From positions 25,415-89,414 of the forward strand of contig MPNE01000013.1 of NCBI GenBank assembly GCA_002238865.1: a stretch of 64,000 bases of DNA, in the 5' to 3' direction. A program made the translations under genes and the position numbers. Positions 33,347 to 42,122 of this stretch are shown here, piece by piece. The notes below the pieces were generated by a model. The model searched no databases. It was not told the origin of the DNA and worked only from the letters and a program-made list of their open reading frames with translations. Source of the stretch: Gemmatimonadetes bacterium bin94. Its GTDB lineage: Bacteria > Gemmatimonadota > Gemmatimonadetes > Longimicrobiales > Gaopeijiaceae. Numbering within the stretch: position 1 is the first letter of the stretch; each line of letters begins with the position of its first letter.

Positions 33347-34738
33347 ATGAGGAGGATCATGGGTGATTTGAAGAAGCGCGGATGGGCGATCGTGCCGGTG
33401 GCGTTTTTCGCAGTCGCGGCGTTGGGCTCGGCACCGGGTCCGGCCACGGCGGCCCTCGGCCCGGCCACGCCCGCACCGCACCCCGCCCCCCTCGTGGCAC
33501 AGGAAACCACCTCCACGCGGCAGGAGACCACCACCCTCATCCGCGCGGCCCGGATGATCGACGGCAAGGGCAACCTTCTGGAGCCCGGCGCCGTCCTCGT
33601 CTCCGGCGACCGCATCGGCGCAACGGGCTCGGAGGCCGCCTCCGCCCGGGCCGACCACGTCATCGACCTCGGCGACGCCACCATCCTGCCCGGGCTGATC
33701 GATCTGCATACGCACCTCACGGACCGCGTGGGCACGCACTGGGAGGAAGTGCTGATCACCACCACGCCCGCACAGGCGGCGCTGTACGGGGCCGCCAACG
33801 CCCTGACCACCCTGCGCGCCGGCTTCACCACCGTTCGCGACATGGGCCCCACCTGGCCCTACACCGATGTCGACCTGCGCGACGTGATCGACGCGGGCGT
33901 GCTCCCGGGGCCGCGCATGCAGGTGGCCGGCAACTACGTCTCGGCGACGGGCGGCGCCGGCGACGCGCGCCAGTTTTCCATCTACGTGGACGTGCCGACG
34001 GTGCGGAACCTCGCCGACGGGGTGGACGCGGTGAGGGCCGCCGTGCGCACCAACCACAAGCACGGAGCGGACTTCACCAAGATCCTGGCCACGGGCGCGG
34101 TGCTGTCCCAGGGGCTCTCGCCCGGCGCGCAGCAGTACTCGGACGCCGAACTCGCCGTAGCGGTGGAGGAGACGAACCGTTGGGGCCGCTTCACCGCCGC
34201 CCACGCCCACGGCGCCGAAGGCATCAAGGCCGCGATCCGCGCGGGCGTGCGCACCATCGACCATGGCTCCATGCTGGACGACGAGGCGATCGTGATGTTG
34301 CAGGAGAGCGACCACACCTACTTCGTGCCCACGCTGTACGTCGGCGTGATCGTCCCCCGCGACGGCGCGGCCCTCGGCATCCCCGAGGAACAGATCCGGC
34401 GCTCGACCGAAATGATGCGCTACCGCAACGCCGCCTTCCGCCGCGCCATGGAGGCCGGGCTGACCGTGGGCTTCAGCACCGACGCCGGCGTCTTCGAGCA
34501 CGGCCACAACGCCCGCGAGTTCCGGATCCGCGTGGAGAACGGCCAGAGCGAGATGGACGCCATCACCTCGGCGACGAGCACCTCCGCCATGATCATGGGC
34601 TGGGAAGCGGACGTCGGGTCGCTCGAAGCGGGGAAGTACGCCGATGTGATCGCCGTGCCCGGCAATCCGCTCGACGACATCACCGTCCTGGAGCGCGTGA
34701 TGTGGGTGATGAAGGGCGGGGAGGTGTACCGGGACTGA
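33347..34738 (+). CDS. Exported amidohydrolase (imidazolonepropionase-like)
   Basis: 463 residues; an internal ATG at 33359 (MGDLKKRGWAIV, with AGGAGG close before it) is an equally good start. Signal sequence (about 10-30), then an amidohydrolase barrel: metal motif HTHLTD, carboxylated Lys in FTKILATG, HAHG, DHGSMLD and the catalytic Asp in STDAG. Such Xaa-Pro-dipeptidase/imidazolonepropionase-like enzymes cleave cyclic amides or dipeptides in the periplasm. The gene interrupts the PDH genes, and the operator array upstream suggests separate control. Confidence 0.85.
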   Translation: MRRIMGDLKKRGWAIVPVAFFAVAALGSAPGPATAALGPATPAPHPAPLVAQETTSTRQETTTLIRAARMIDGKGNLLEPGAVLVSGDRIGATGSEAASARADHVIDLGDATILPGLIDLHTHLTDRVGTHWEEVLITTTPAQAALYGAANALTTLRAGFTTVRDMGPTWPYTDVDLRDVIDAGVLPGPRMQVAGNYVSATGGAGDARQFSIYVDVPTVRNLADGVDAVRAAVRTNHKHGADFTKILATGAVLSQGLSPGAQQYSDAELAVAVEETNRWGRFTAAHAHGAEGIKAAIRAGVRTIDHGSMLDDEAIVMLQESDHTYFVPTLYVGVIVPRDGAALGIPEEQIRRSTEMMRYRNAAFRRAMEAGLTVGFSTDAGVFEHGHNAREFRIRVENGQSEMDAITSATSTSAMIMGWEADVGSLEAGKYADVIAVPGNPLDDITVLERVMWVMKGGEVYRD

Positions 34739-34925
34739 CCCGGCGGGCCAGGAGCGGCTTCCACGGGCGCCGCGCCCCACCTTTACCCCGATTGGGCCTG
34801 CTTCTACCTTGCTTTGCGCCGGTGCGCCCCGGCGTCATGACACGCGTTGCGCGGCGGACCGGACCCGGCGGGCGGGTCCGCTCCCGTGGCCGGATCACCC
34901 CTCAATCCCTCCCGGAGGTGTCCCC

Positions 34926-36344
34926 TTGGCGGACAAGACTGCAAGAAGCACGGACTTCGATGTCGTCATCATCGGCGGCGGCCCCGGTGGCTACGTCGCC
35001 GCAATTCGTGCGGGCCAGCTCGGCCTGAAGGCCGCCTGCGTCGAAGCGGACAAGCTGGGCGGCGTGTGCCTCAACATCGGCTGCATTCCGACCAAGGCGC
35101 TTCTGTCCAGCGCCCTTCTCGTCAGCGAACTCAAGAGCGCGGACGGCCACGGAATCACGTTCGACGGCTTCGATGTCGACCTGGGGCCCGCGCAGAAGCG
35201 CAGCCGCACCGTGGCCAACCGGTTGTCCAACGGCGTGAGCTTCCTCCTCAAGAAGAACAAGGTGGAGCACGTCGAGGGGTACGGACGCCTCCTCGGCGGC
35301 GGCAGGGTCGAGGTCGAAAACAACGGCCAAAAGCGGACGATCACGGCCCGGGACATCATCATCGCCACCGGGTCCCGCCCGCGGAGCCTTCCCTTCCTGC
35401 AGATCGACGAGGAGCGGATCTGGTCGTCGACCGGGGCGCTGTTTCAGAAGAAGGCGCCCGGGTCGCTGGTCGTGGTCGGCGCCGGGGCGGTCGGGATGGA
35501 GTTCGCGGACATCTACAACGCCTACGGCACCAGGGTGACCGTCATCGAGGCGCTGGACCGGGTCCTGCCGCTCGAGGACAAGGATTCATCCCGCGTGGTG
35601 GCCCAGTCCTTCAAGCGGCGGAAGATGGACATCTTCACGAGCGCGCGGGTGAAGAACACCGAGGTGATCTCCGACGGGGTAGCCATCTCGTTCACGGACA
35701 AGAAGGGGAAGGACCACCGGCTCGAGGTCGACTACGTGTTGTCGGCGGTCGGCCGAATCCCCAATACGGAAGACGTGGGATTGGAAAGGGCGGGCGTGAG
35801 GCTCACCGAGCGCGGCGGCTTCGTTGCCGTTGACGAGGCCATGCGGACCAGCGTTCCCGGCGTGTGGGCGGTCGGGGACTGCGCGGGCGAGCAGCTGCTG
35901 GCGCACAAGGGCATGCACGAGGGCGTCGTGGCCGCCGAACACATCGCAGGCGTCGGGCACCACACGGTCGACTACGGCAACGTGCCCAACTGCACCTACT
36001 GTCACCCGGAAGTCGCGTCCGTGGGACTGACCGAGGAGCAGGCCCGCGAGAAGGGCCTCGACATCGAGGTGGGCAAGTTCCCCTGGGCCGGAAACGGGCG
36101 GGCGCTTGCCGCAGGAGACTCCACCGGGTTCGTCAAGGTGATTCGCGACAAGCGCTACTCGGAGGTCGTGGGCGCGCACATCGTGGGGCCGCACGCAACC
36201 GAGCTCATCGCCGAATTCGTGATGGCGAGACACCTGGAGTCGACGGTGGAGGAGATCGACCGGGCCATGCACCCGCACCCGACGCTGTCGGAGGCGGTGG
36301 CGGAGGGCGCGCTGGGCGCGCTGGGACGGGCGCTGCACATTTGA
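34926..36344 (+). CDS. lpdA: Dihydrolipoyl dehydrogenase (E3)
   Basis: 472 residues from a TTG with GGAGGT at ideal spacing; this start gives ADKTARSTDFDVVIIGGGPGG with the FAD motif at 17-22. The redox disulfide is CLNIGC (Cys48, Cys53). The NAD-binding GAGAVGMEFADIY and the C-terminal His-Glu dyad in HPHPTLSEAV are present. It reoxidises dihydrolipoamide with NAD+ for the PDH complex encoded upstream. The 187 bp before it contain no recognisable gene. Confidence 0.95.
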   Translation: MADKTARSTDFDVVIIGGGPGGYVAAIRAGQLGLKAACVEADKLGGVCLNIGCIPTKALLSSALLVSELKSADGHGITFDGFDVDLGPAQKRSRTVANRLSNGVSFLLKKNKVEHVEGYGRLLGGGRVEVENNGQKRTITARDIIIATGSRPRSLPFLQIDEERIWSSTGALFQKKAPGSLVVVGAGAVGMEFADIYNAYGTRVTVIEALDRVLPLEDKDSSRVVAQSFKRRKMDIFTSARVKNTEVISDGVAISFTDKKGKDHRLEVDYVLSAVGRIPNTEDVGLERAGVRLTERGGFVAVDEAMRTSVPGVWAVGDCAGEQLLAHKGMHEGVVAAEHIAGVGHHTVDYGNVPNCTYCHPEVASVGLTEEQAREKGLDIEVGKFPWAGNGRALAAGDSTGFVKVIRDKRYSEVVGAHIVGPHATELIAEFVMARHLESTVEEIDRAMHPHPTLSEAVAEGALGALGRALHI

Positions 36345-36366
36345 GGGCCGTGAGTGTGCCGTCAAC

Positions 36367-36383
36367 CCTGACGTAACGTCAGG
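36367..36383. terminator. Bidirectional hairpin between convergent lpdA and M20 genes
   Basis: CCTGACG-TAA-CGTCAGG, a perfect 7-bp stem with a 3-base loop in the 34-bp convergent gap; it includes the last bases of the M20 gene. No long T-tract, but position favours a shared terminator. Confidence 0.5.
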
Positions 36384-37677
36384 CTCCCTCGTTCGGCCCC
36401 GCCAGCTCCAACACCGCCAGCGCGAGGACCCGGGTGCTCGCCACGATATCGTCCACCGCGCACGACTCGTCCGGCTGGTGCGCCTCTTCGAGCGGACCCG
36501 GTCCGTACGCGACGCAGTGCTCGACACCGGCAATGCGCGCGAAGTGCTTCTGGTCGTAGGTGCCGGGGCTGGCGACCAGCTCGGCGGGCTTGCCGCACAC
36601 CTTCGCCACCGCGGCCGAGAGAGCCCGGGTCACCGGTGATCCGGAGGGCGTCTGCACGGGGTGGACCACCATGCGGTCCTCGATGCGGAAGCGCCGCCTG
36701 GGGTTCCTCCGCTCCACGGCCGCGACCAGGTCGGCGATCTCGCTGCGCACCTCTTCGAAGGTCTCTTCCGGGACGAAGCGCCGGTCGAAGGTCGCGGTGC
36801 AGCGGTCGGACACGCAGGGGGACTGGGTGGTCTCGCCCGCCTGGCCGCCCACGACGGCGTTGACGTTGAGGGACGGTCGCCGGGACAGCCCCGGGACGAC
36901 GGGAAGCGCGGACAGGCGAGCCGCGAGTTCGGGGCCGAGCCGGGTGCGGAAGCCCTCGAGCAGCGCCCCCATGTCGTCGATCGCGCTGTGGCCCAGGTGT
37001 GGCATGCTCCCGTGGGCGGCGTGGCCGTGGGCGATGGCGTCGAACCAGTAGACGCCGCGGTGTCCGACGCAGATGCGTGCCGGACCGAAGGGCTCCGGGA
37101 TGATCGCGTAGCCGGTCTCGGGCGCCGAAATGATCCCGGCCTCGCACAGGTATGCCACGCCCGCGAAGCCGCCGCTCTCTTCGTCCACGGTCCCGCTGAC
37201 GTCGACCGCGCCTTCGAGATCCACGCCCGCGCGGCGGATCGCCTCGACCGCAAAGGCCGCGGCGGCGATCCCCGACTTCATGTCGGACGCGCCTCTCCCG
37301 TGGATGCGCCCGCCGCGCACCACGCCCCCGAACGGATCGACCGACCAGCCGTCGCCCGGGGGCACCACGTCGAAGTGGCCGTTGAGGTGGAGCCGGGGGC
37401 GTCCCGCCGCCCCCTCCCCGCGCCCCACCACGTTCACGCGCGGGTGCGCCGCCGTGTGCTCCGGGCGTCCCTCCGCCTCCACGTACTGCACCGCCAGCCC
37501 GGTCTTCGCCAGCTGCCGCCCGATCACTTCGGCGCAGTCCCGGTAGAAGTCGCCCGGGGGGTTCACCGTCGGGACGCGGATCAGCTCGGCCGTGAAGGCG
37601 ACAATCTCGTCGCGGGCGGCTTCGACCTCGGCCAGAACGCGGTCGGCGCGGGTCGGAAAGCTGTGGCGGTTCCGCAT
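36379..37677 (-). CDS. M20-family metallohydrolase (ArgE/DapE-like deacylase)
   Basis: 432 residues. Di-zinc ligands and catalytic residues: HFDVVPPGD, GRGASDMKSG, TVDEESGG and C-terminal HQPDE. Architecture is a catalytic domain with an inserted lid (about 200-310). It removes acyl groups from N-acyl amino acids or desuccinylates; the ArgE, DapE or generic peptidase assignment cannot be settled without tests. Encoded alone on the minus strand, divergent from an SDR. Confidence 0.85.
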   Translation of the reverse strand: MRNRHSFPTRADRVLAEVEAARDEIVAFTAELIRVPTVNPPGDFYRDCAEVIGRQLAKTGLAVQYVEAEGRPEHTAAHPRVNVVGRGEGAAGRPRLHLNGHFDVVPPGDGWSVDPFGGVVRGGRIHGRGASDMKSGIAAAAFAVEAIRRAGVDLEGAVDVSGTVDEESGGFAGVAYLCEAGIISAPETGYAIIPEPFGPARICVGHRGVYWFDAIAHGHAAHGSMPHLGHSAIDDMGALLEGFRTRLGPELAARLSALPVVPGLSRRPSLNVNAVVGGQAGETTQSPCVSDRCTATFDRRFVPEETFEEVRSEIADLVAAVERRNPRRRFRIEDRMVVHPVQTPSGSPVTRALSAAVAKVCGKPAELVASPGTYDQKHFARIAGVEHCVAYGPGPLEEAHQPDESCAVDDIVASTRVLALAVLELAGPNEGA

Positions 37678-37737
37678 GGTGAATTCCAGTGTACCTTATG
37701 TCATGCCGACTTTACAAGCGAGACACCGGTGACCTCC

Positions 37738-38517
37738 ATGTTCAGCCTGGAAGGGCGGAGCGCGGCGGTGGTGGGTGGCGGCTCCGGCATCGGCGAAGCG
37801 GTCGCGATCGGGTGTGGCGAGGCGGGAGCAAGCGTTTGCTGCCTCGACGTGAACGCCGACGCCGCGGCCGGGACCGCGGCCGCGATCCGCGGGGCGGGGG
37901 GCGAGGCCTCGGCGGCGCGGCTCGACGTCCTCGACGGCGAGGCCGTCACGGCCGCGTTCGAGGAAATCGCCGCCGCGCGAGGGTCGCTGGACGTGGTGGT
38001 GTGCACACCCGGGGTGAACGTGCGCAAGCCCCTCCTCGACTACACCGACGAGGAGATTGACCGGGTCCTCGGCGTCAACCTGAAGGGCGGCGCCCACGTC
38101 ATCCAGGCGGCGGGGCGGATCATGAAGGAGCAGGGCTCGGGGTCGATCATCCTGTTCAGCTCCATCCGGTCCGTCGTGGTCGAACCGGGGCAGAGCATGT
38201 ACGCGGCCACCAAGGCCGGGATCGTGCAGATGGTGCGCTCGGCGGCCGCCGAGCTCGGCCCGTCCGGCGTGCGGGTGAACGCGGTCGCGCCGGGGGTGAT
38301 CGACACGCCGCTGACGGCGCCCATCAAGGACCGGCCCGAGTGGTACGGGGCGTATGCGCGGCGCAACATCTTCGACCGGTGGGGGAGCGCACGCGAGATG
38401 GCGGGCCCCACGGTCTTCCTTGCGTCGGATGCCGCGAGCTACGTGACCGGCACGGTGCTCTTCGCCGATGGCGGCTGGACCGCGATCGACGGGAGGTTCA
38501 CGCCGCCCGGAATGTGA
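37738..38517 (+). CDS. Short-chain dehydrogenase/reductase
   Basis: 259 residues (a GTG three codons upstream is an alternative start). Classical SDR: cofactor motif GGGSGIGEA, Asn in the LGVNLKG region, catalytic Ser in FSSIRSV and YAATK, and the C-terminal DAASYVTGTVLFADGGWTA. The Asp after the second strand (CLDVN) suggests NAD(H) preference. The substrate is unknown; it resembles gluconate- or 3-oxoacyl-type reductases. Divergent from the M20 gene with 60 bp between starts. Confidence 0.85.
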   Translation: MFSLEGRSAAVVGGGSGIGEAVAIGCGEAGASVCCLDVNADAAAGTAAAIRGAGGEASAARLDVLDGEAVTAAFEEIAAARGSLDVVVCTPGVNVRKPLLDYTDEEIDRVLGVNLKGGAHVIQAAGRIMKEQGSGSIILFSSIRSVVVEPGQSMYAATKAGIVQMVRSAAAELGPSGVRVNAVAPGVIDTPLTAPIKDRPEWYGAYARRNIFDRWGSAREMAGPTVFLASDAASYVTGTVLFADGGWTAIDGRFTPPGM

Positions 38518-38569
38518 TCGGGCGGGTTACCCGTGGTGGGGCGGCCCGCTCGGCCAGTGCCGCTGGCGG

Positions 38570-39781
38570 CTACAACTCGAAGTCTACCCCGCGGATCTTC
38601 AGCACCCGCAGGACCGCCTCGCCGATCTTGTTGTTGGGGGTGGACGCACCCGCCGTGATTCCCAACTCGAACGGCCCGGCCGGGAGCCAGTCCGCCGTGG
38701 TCACCTCGGGGGCATTGGCGTCCAGCTCCGGCTTGTGGCGAATGATGCCGGTGTCCATGTCGATGCAGGACGCGTCCTTGACGTGGAACGTGGTCGTGTA
38801 CTCGCGGCACAGATGGGCGAGGTGGTTCGTGTTCGAGGAGTTGTAGCCACCCACCACGAGCATGATATCGGGAGGGTCCTGCATCATCTCGAGCACGGCG
38901 TCCTGGCGCTCCTGGGTCGCGGAGCAGATCGTTCCGAACGAACGGAAGTGTGCCTCCGCGTGCTCCTCCCCGAAGCGCTCGGCCATCATCTCCCGCAGGC
39001 GGGCACCGATGGCGAGCGACTCGGTGGCAAGCATTGTGGTCTGGTTGGCCACTCCGACCTTCCCGAGGTCCCGGTCAGGGTCGAAGCCGGTGGATGAGCG
39101 GTTGCCGAAGTGGTCGATGAACGTCTTGCGGCTCGGGGCGGATTCGTCCCCGGTCATGTAGGCGCCCACGATCTCCGCCTCGGCCATGTCCCGCACGACG
39201 ATGTACTTGCCGCCCTCGTGACGGTGCACCTGGCTCGCCGTGGCCCGCGACTCCTCGTGCGTGTGCTTGCCGTGGATGACTGCGGTATAACCGTCGCGGG
39301 CGTAGCCGTTGACCCGCTTCCAGACCAGAAGCACGGAGCCGCATGTGGTGTCGACCAGGACGCATCCGATGTCCTGGAGCTTCTTCATGTCGGCCATTGT
39401 CACTCCGAACGCCGGAATGATCACGACATCGTCGTCGGTGATGTGGCCGAAGTGGAATTCGCCGTCGTCTCCCGGGATGAGCGATTCGATGCCCATTTCG
39501 CTCAACCGGCGGTTCACGTGCGGGTTGTGGATGATCTCGCCCACCAGGTAGACGCGCTTGTCCGGGAACTTGTGGCGCGTCTCGTAGGCGTAGTCGACGG
39601 CCCGGTCGACCCCGTAGCAGAAGCCGAAGTCCTTGGCGAGCCGGACCGTGATGTCGCCGAACACGTCGGTGTAGGCGCGTGAGCGGATCCGCTCGACGAT
39701 GGACGAGTGATACTCCGAATCGATGAGGGGCCTTACCTCGGCCTTGAGCCCGAAGCCCTTGCGAAAATAGGTCTGCTGCAT
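38570..39781 (-). CDS. ispH: 4-hydroxy-3-methylbut-2-enyl diphosphate reductase
   Basis: 403 residues from MQQTYFRKGFGLKAEV, the long form seen in cyanobacteria, plants and Bacteroidota rather than the roughly 315-residue E. coli form. Cluster cysteines: DFGFCYGVDR (Cys55), DTTCGSV and GTICSATQERQ. Other motifs: HGKHTHEES, VVGGYNSSNT and GITAGASTPNN. The last step of the MEP isoprenoid pathway, making IPP and DMAPP. The AUG follows a TATATT element so closely that the mRNA may be leaderless. Confidence 0.94.
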   Translation of the reverse strand: MQQTYFRKGFGLKAEVRPLIDSEYHSSIVERIRSRAYTDVFGDITVRLAKDFGFCYGVDRAVDYAYETRHKFPDKRVYLVGEIIHNPHVNRRLSEMGIESLIPGDDGEFHFGHITDDDVVIIPAFGVTMADMKKLQDIGCVLVDTTCGSVLLVWKRVNGYARDGYTAVIHGKHTHEESRATASQVHRHEGGKYIVVRDMAEAEIVGAYMTGDESAPSRKTFIDHFGNRSSTGFDPDRDLGKVGVANQTTMLATESLAIGARLREMMAERFGEEHAEAHFRSFGTICSATQERQDAVLEMMQDPPDIMLVVGGYNSSNTNHLAHLCREYTTTFHVKDASCIDMDTGIIRHKPELDANAPEVTTADWLPAGPFELGITAGASTPNNKIGEAVLRVLKIRGVDFEL

Positions 39782-39788
39782 GGAGAAG

Positions 39789-39794
39789 AATATA
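39789..39794 (-). promoter_or_regulatory. Candidate -10 element for a leaderless ispH transcript
   Basis: On the minus strand TATATT ends 8 bases before the ispH ATG, with no Shine-Dalgarno sequence between. If used, transcription would start at or near the A of the start codon. No convincing -35 element seen. Confidence 0.4.
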
Positions 39795-39899
39795 CATTCC
39801 AAGACACGCCGGGGGTATTGTCCGGCATGCGGGGGCTTCGCCGATCCGGCGCGACCGGCGCGAGGAGCCCGCAAACCAGGACCCGAATGGAGCAGAGTC

Positions 39900-40364
39900 T
39901 TGCTGAGCCGGTTGATCTTCCTTTTTGTCGCCGTCCCCCTGGTGGAGCTGGCGATCCTGCTGCAGATCGGGCAATGGATCGGGCTCTTCCCCACCTTTGC
40001 CCTGGTCGTGACCACCGGCGTCGCGGGTGCGGCGCTTGCACGGCAACAGGGGCTCCGGGCGTTCGTGGCGGTGCAGCGGGAACTGGCGTCGGGCCGCCTG
40101 CCCGGCCGGTCGCTTCTCGACGGACTGGCAATCCTGGTGGGCGGAGCCTTCCTGCTCACGCCCGGCATCCTTACCGATGTGGCCGGCTTCAGCCTCCTCT
40201 TCCCGGCTTCCCGAAGGTGGCTTCAGCGCATCGTGCGCCGCGGACTGGAGCGCCGAATCCGCGAGGGGACGGTCGAGTTCAAGGTGTACGGGCCGGGAGG
40301 CGGGGCGACGACCGGGCGCGGGGAAGTGCACACGCGTCAGCCCCGTGATGGAGAGGAGCGGTGA
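39900..40364 (+). CDS. FxsA-family membrane protein
   Basis: 154 residues from TTG at 39900, with GGAG seven bases upstream; an earlier ATG (39780) would prepend a non-membrane leader that overlaps the ispH start. Hydrophobic segments at about 3-22, 27-44 and 73-95 and the family pattern VPLVELAILLQIGQWIG and LLDGLAILVGGAFLLTPGILTD match FxsA. Function in E. coli is linked to phage F exclusion only; the cellular role is unknown. Confidence 0.82.
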   Translation: MLSRLIFLFVAVPLVELAILLQIGQWIGLFPTFALVVTTGVAGAALARQQGLRAFVAVQRELASGRLPGRSLLDGLAILVGGAFLLTPGILTDVAGFSLLFPASRRWLQRIVRRGLERRIREGTVEFKVYGPGGGATTGRGEVHTRQPRDGEER

Positions 40365-40413
40365 ACGCAGTCCGGCCGCTGATTGCAAACCGCCCGTTGA
40401 ACGGAGGGGATCG

Positions 40414-41478
40414 GTGACACAGGACATCTCGTTTCTGGAACGGCTCCTGGACGCACCGGGCCCTTCCGGCTTTGAATCGCGTCCGGCCCGGGTGTGGCGG
40501 CGCGAGGCGGAGTCCTTTGCGCAGTGCTGGAAGGACGTGGTCGGCAACAGCTACGCGGCGGTGCGGCGGGATGCGCGGCCGCTGGTGCTGCTCGCCGGTC
40601 ACATCGACGAGATCGGCCTGCAGGTGACCCATGCGGACAAGTCGGGCCTGCTCTACTTCGGGGGCATCGGGGGCTGGGACCCCCAGGTGCTTGTCGGCCA
40701 GCGCGTGCGCGTGCTGGGTGCGAAGGGCGATGTCCCCGGCGTGATCGGGCGGAAGGCCATTCACCTCATGGAGGCGAAGGATCGCGAAAAGGCGGTGATG
40801 GTGAAGAAGCTGTGGATCGATGTCGGCGCCGCGTCCAGGGAGCAGCTGAAGGATCTGGGCGTGCGCGTGGGCGACCCGGCCGTGCTCGACTCGGGGATGG
40901 TGCGCCTGGCCGGGGACAGGGTCGCGAGCCGCGCGATCGACAACCGCGTCGGCGCGTTCATCGTGCTGGAGGCGTTGCGTCTCGCGGCTGCAGAGGGTGG
41001 ACGGGTGGGGGCGGTGGCCGTGGCGACCGCGCAGGAGGAGATCGGCTACTCGGGGGGAGGAGCTCGCACGAGTGCGTTCGATCTCGCACCGGACGTCGCG
41101 ATCGTGGTGGACGTGACCCACGCCACGGACGTGCCGGAGGTCGACAAGAGCCTGGTGGGGGAGCATGAGCTGGGTGGTGGCCCGGTGCTGACCCGCGGCT
41201 CGGCGGCACACCCGGCCGTGTTCGAAATGCTGGCCGAGACGGCCGACGCCCACGACATCCCGTACTCGATCCAGGCCGCGCCGCTGCGGACCAGCACCGA
41301 CGCGGACGCCATTCATCTGGCACGCGGCGGGGTTCCCACCGGGCTCGTGTCGGTGCCGAACCGCTACATGCACTCACCAAGCGAGATGGTGGCCGTGTCC
41401 GACCTCTTCCATGTGGCGCGTCTGCTCGCCGCGTTCGTCGCACGGCTGGACGAAGGGGCCGACTTCGGGCGGGGCTGA
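40414..41478 (+). CDS. M42-family glutamyl aminopeptidase
   Basis: 354 residues from a GTG with GGAGGGG upstream. Di-metal ligands: GHIDEIG, SRAIDNRVG, the catalytic pair in TAQEEIGYSGG, DVTHATD, and the final His in NRYMHSPSEMV. Cytosolic aminopeptidases of this family form large tetrahedral (TET) complexes that trim short peptides. It lies in a small run with FxsA and the GAF protein, without clear functional link. Confidence 0.9.
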   Translation: MTQDISFLERLLDAPGPSGFESRPARVWRREAESFAQCWKDVVGNSYAAVRRDARPLVLLAGHIDEIGLQVTHADKSGLLYFGGIGGWDPQVLVGQRVRVLGAKGDVPGVIGRKAIHLMEAKDREKAVMVKKLWIDVGAASREQLKDLGVRVGDPAVLDSGMVRLAGDRVASRAIDNRVGAFIVLEALRLAAAEGGRVGAVAVATAQEEIGYSGGGARTSAFDLAPDVAIVVDVTHATDVPEVDKSLVGEHELGGGPVLTRGSAAHPAVFEMLAETADAHDIPYSIQAAPLRTSTDADAIHLARGGVPTGLVSVPNRYMHSPSEMVAVSDLFHVARLLAAFVARLDEGADFGRG

Positions 41479-41571
41479 GGGCGCAGCCCGAGCGGGCACC
41501 GTGACCCGGGCTCCCGGCCGGGACCGGACGCCGGCACGACCTGCGTCTCTGCGCCGCGACCGTGACTTGCC

Positions 41572-41577
41572 TATACT
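41572..41577 (+). promoter_or_regulatory. Candidate -10 element (TATACT) upstream of the GAF gene
   Basis: TATACT, 35 bp before the GAF-protein ATG in a 133-bp gap; the surrounding TATACTTAAT is AT-rich compared with flanks. No good -35 match. Confidence 0.4.
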
Positions 41578-41611
41578 TAATGGCTAACCACCACTCGAGA
41601 GAAACGAATAC

Positions 41612-42082
41612 ATGGTCGACGCCCGCGAAGTAATCAGAGAACTCCAGGACATGAGGGAAGAGGGTCACCTGTCCGACGCCCTCCTGCGGTACGCTGTCAA
41701 ATCGCTCGACGGAGCCGATGCCCGCTTCAACTGGGTGGGCGTGTATCTCCTCAACGACGAGGGGCTGGAGCTCTGGCTCCACAACTACGTCGGGTCGCCT
41801 ACGGAACACGCGAAGATTCCGGTGGGACAGGGTGTGTGCGGCACCGCCGTCGCACACGGCGCCAACCAGAATGTGCCGGATGTCAGCGAGTTCGAAGGCT
41901 ATCTGTCGTGCAGCTCCGATGTGCAGTCCGAGCTGGTCGTCCTGATTCGGGCCGGAACCGAGATCTACGGACAGTTCGACATCGACTCCCACCAGCCGGC
42001 CGCGTTCAACAACCAGGACGAAGTGGCGGTCCAGATGATCGCCGACAAGCTGGCGGAGCAGATCGCTCACGAGCGCCGCTGA
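41612..42082 (+). CDS. GAF-domain protein, free methionine-R-sulfoxide reductase-like
   Basis: 156 residues, essentially one GAF domain. The segment VGQGVCGTAVAHGAN...YLSCSSDVQSELVV matches free methionine-(R)-sulfoxide reductase, with two Cys (76 and 100) spaced 24 apart as in characterised enzymes. The third family Cys, expected ten residues before Cys76, is His66 here, so the thiol chemistry may differ. Reduction of free Met-R-O would protect against oxidative damage. The likely relation is clear; activity is not proven. Confidence 0.75.
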   Translation: MVDAREVIRELQDMREEGHLSDALLRYAVKSLDGADARFNWVGVYLLNDEGLELWLHNYVGSPTEHAKIPVGQGVCGTAVAHGANQNVPDVSEFEGYLSCSSDVQSELVVLIRAGTEIYGQFDIDSHQPAAFNNQDEVAVQMIADKLAEQIAHERR

Positions 42083-42122
42083 CCACGAGGCGCCACTCGC
42101 GCACGGGGGGCCGCAGGCGACC

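Noticed and set aside
32849..34780. 643-codon minus-strand open frame covering the amidohydrolase
   Set aside because: Antisense shadow; crosses the intergenic operator region and has no domain structure.
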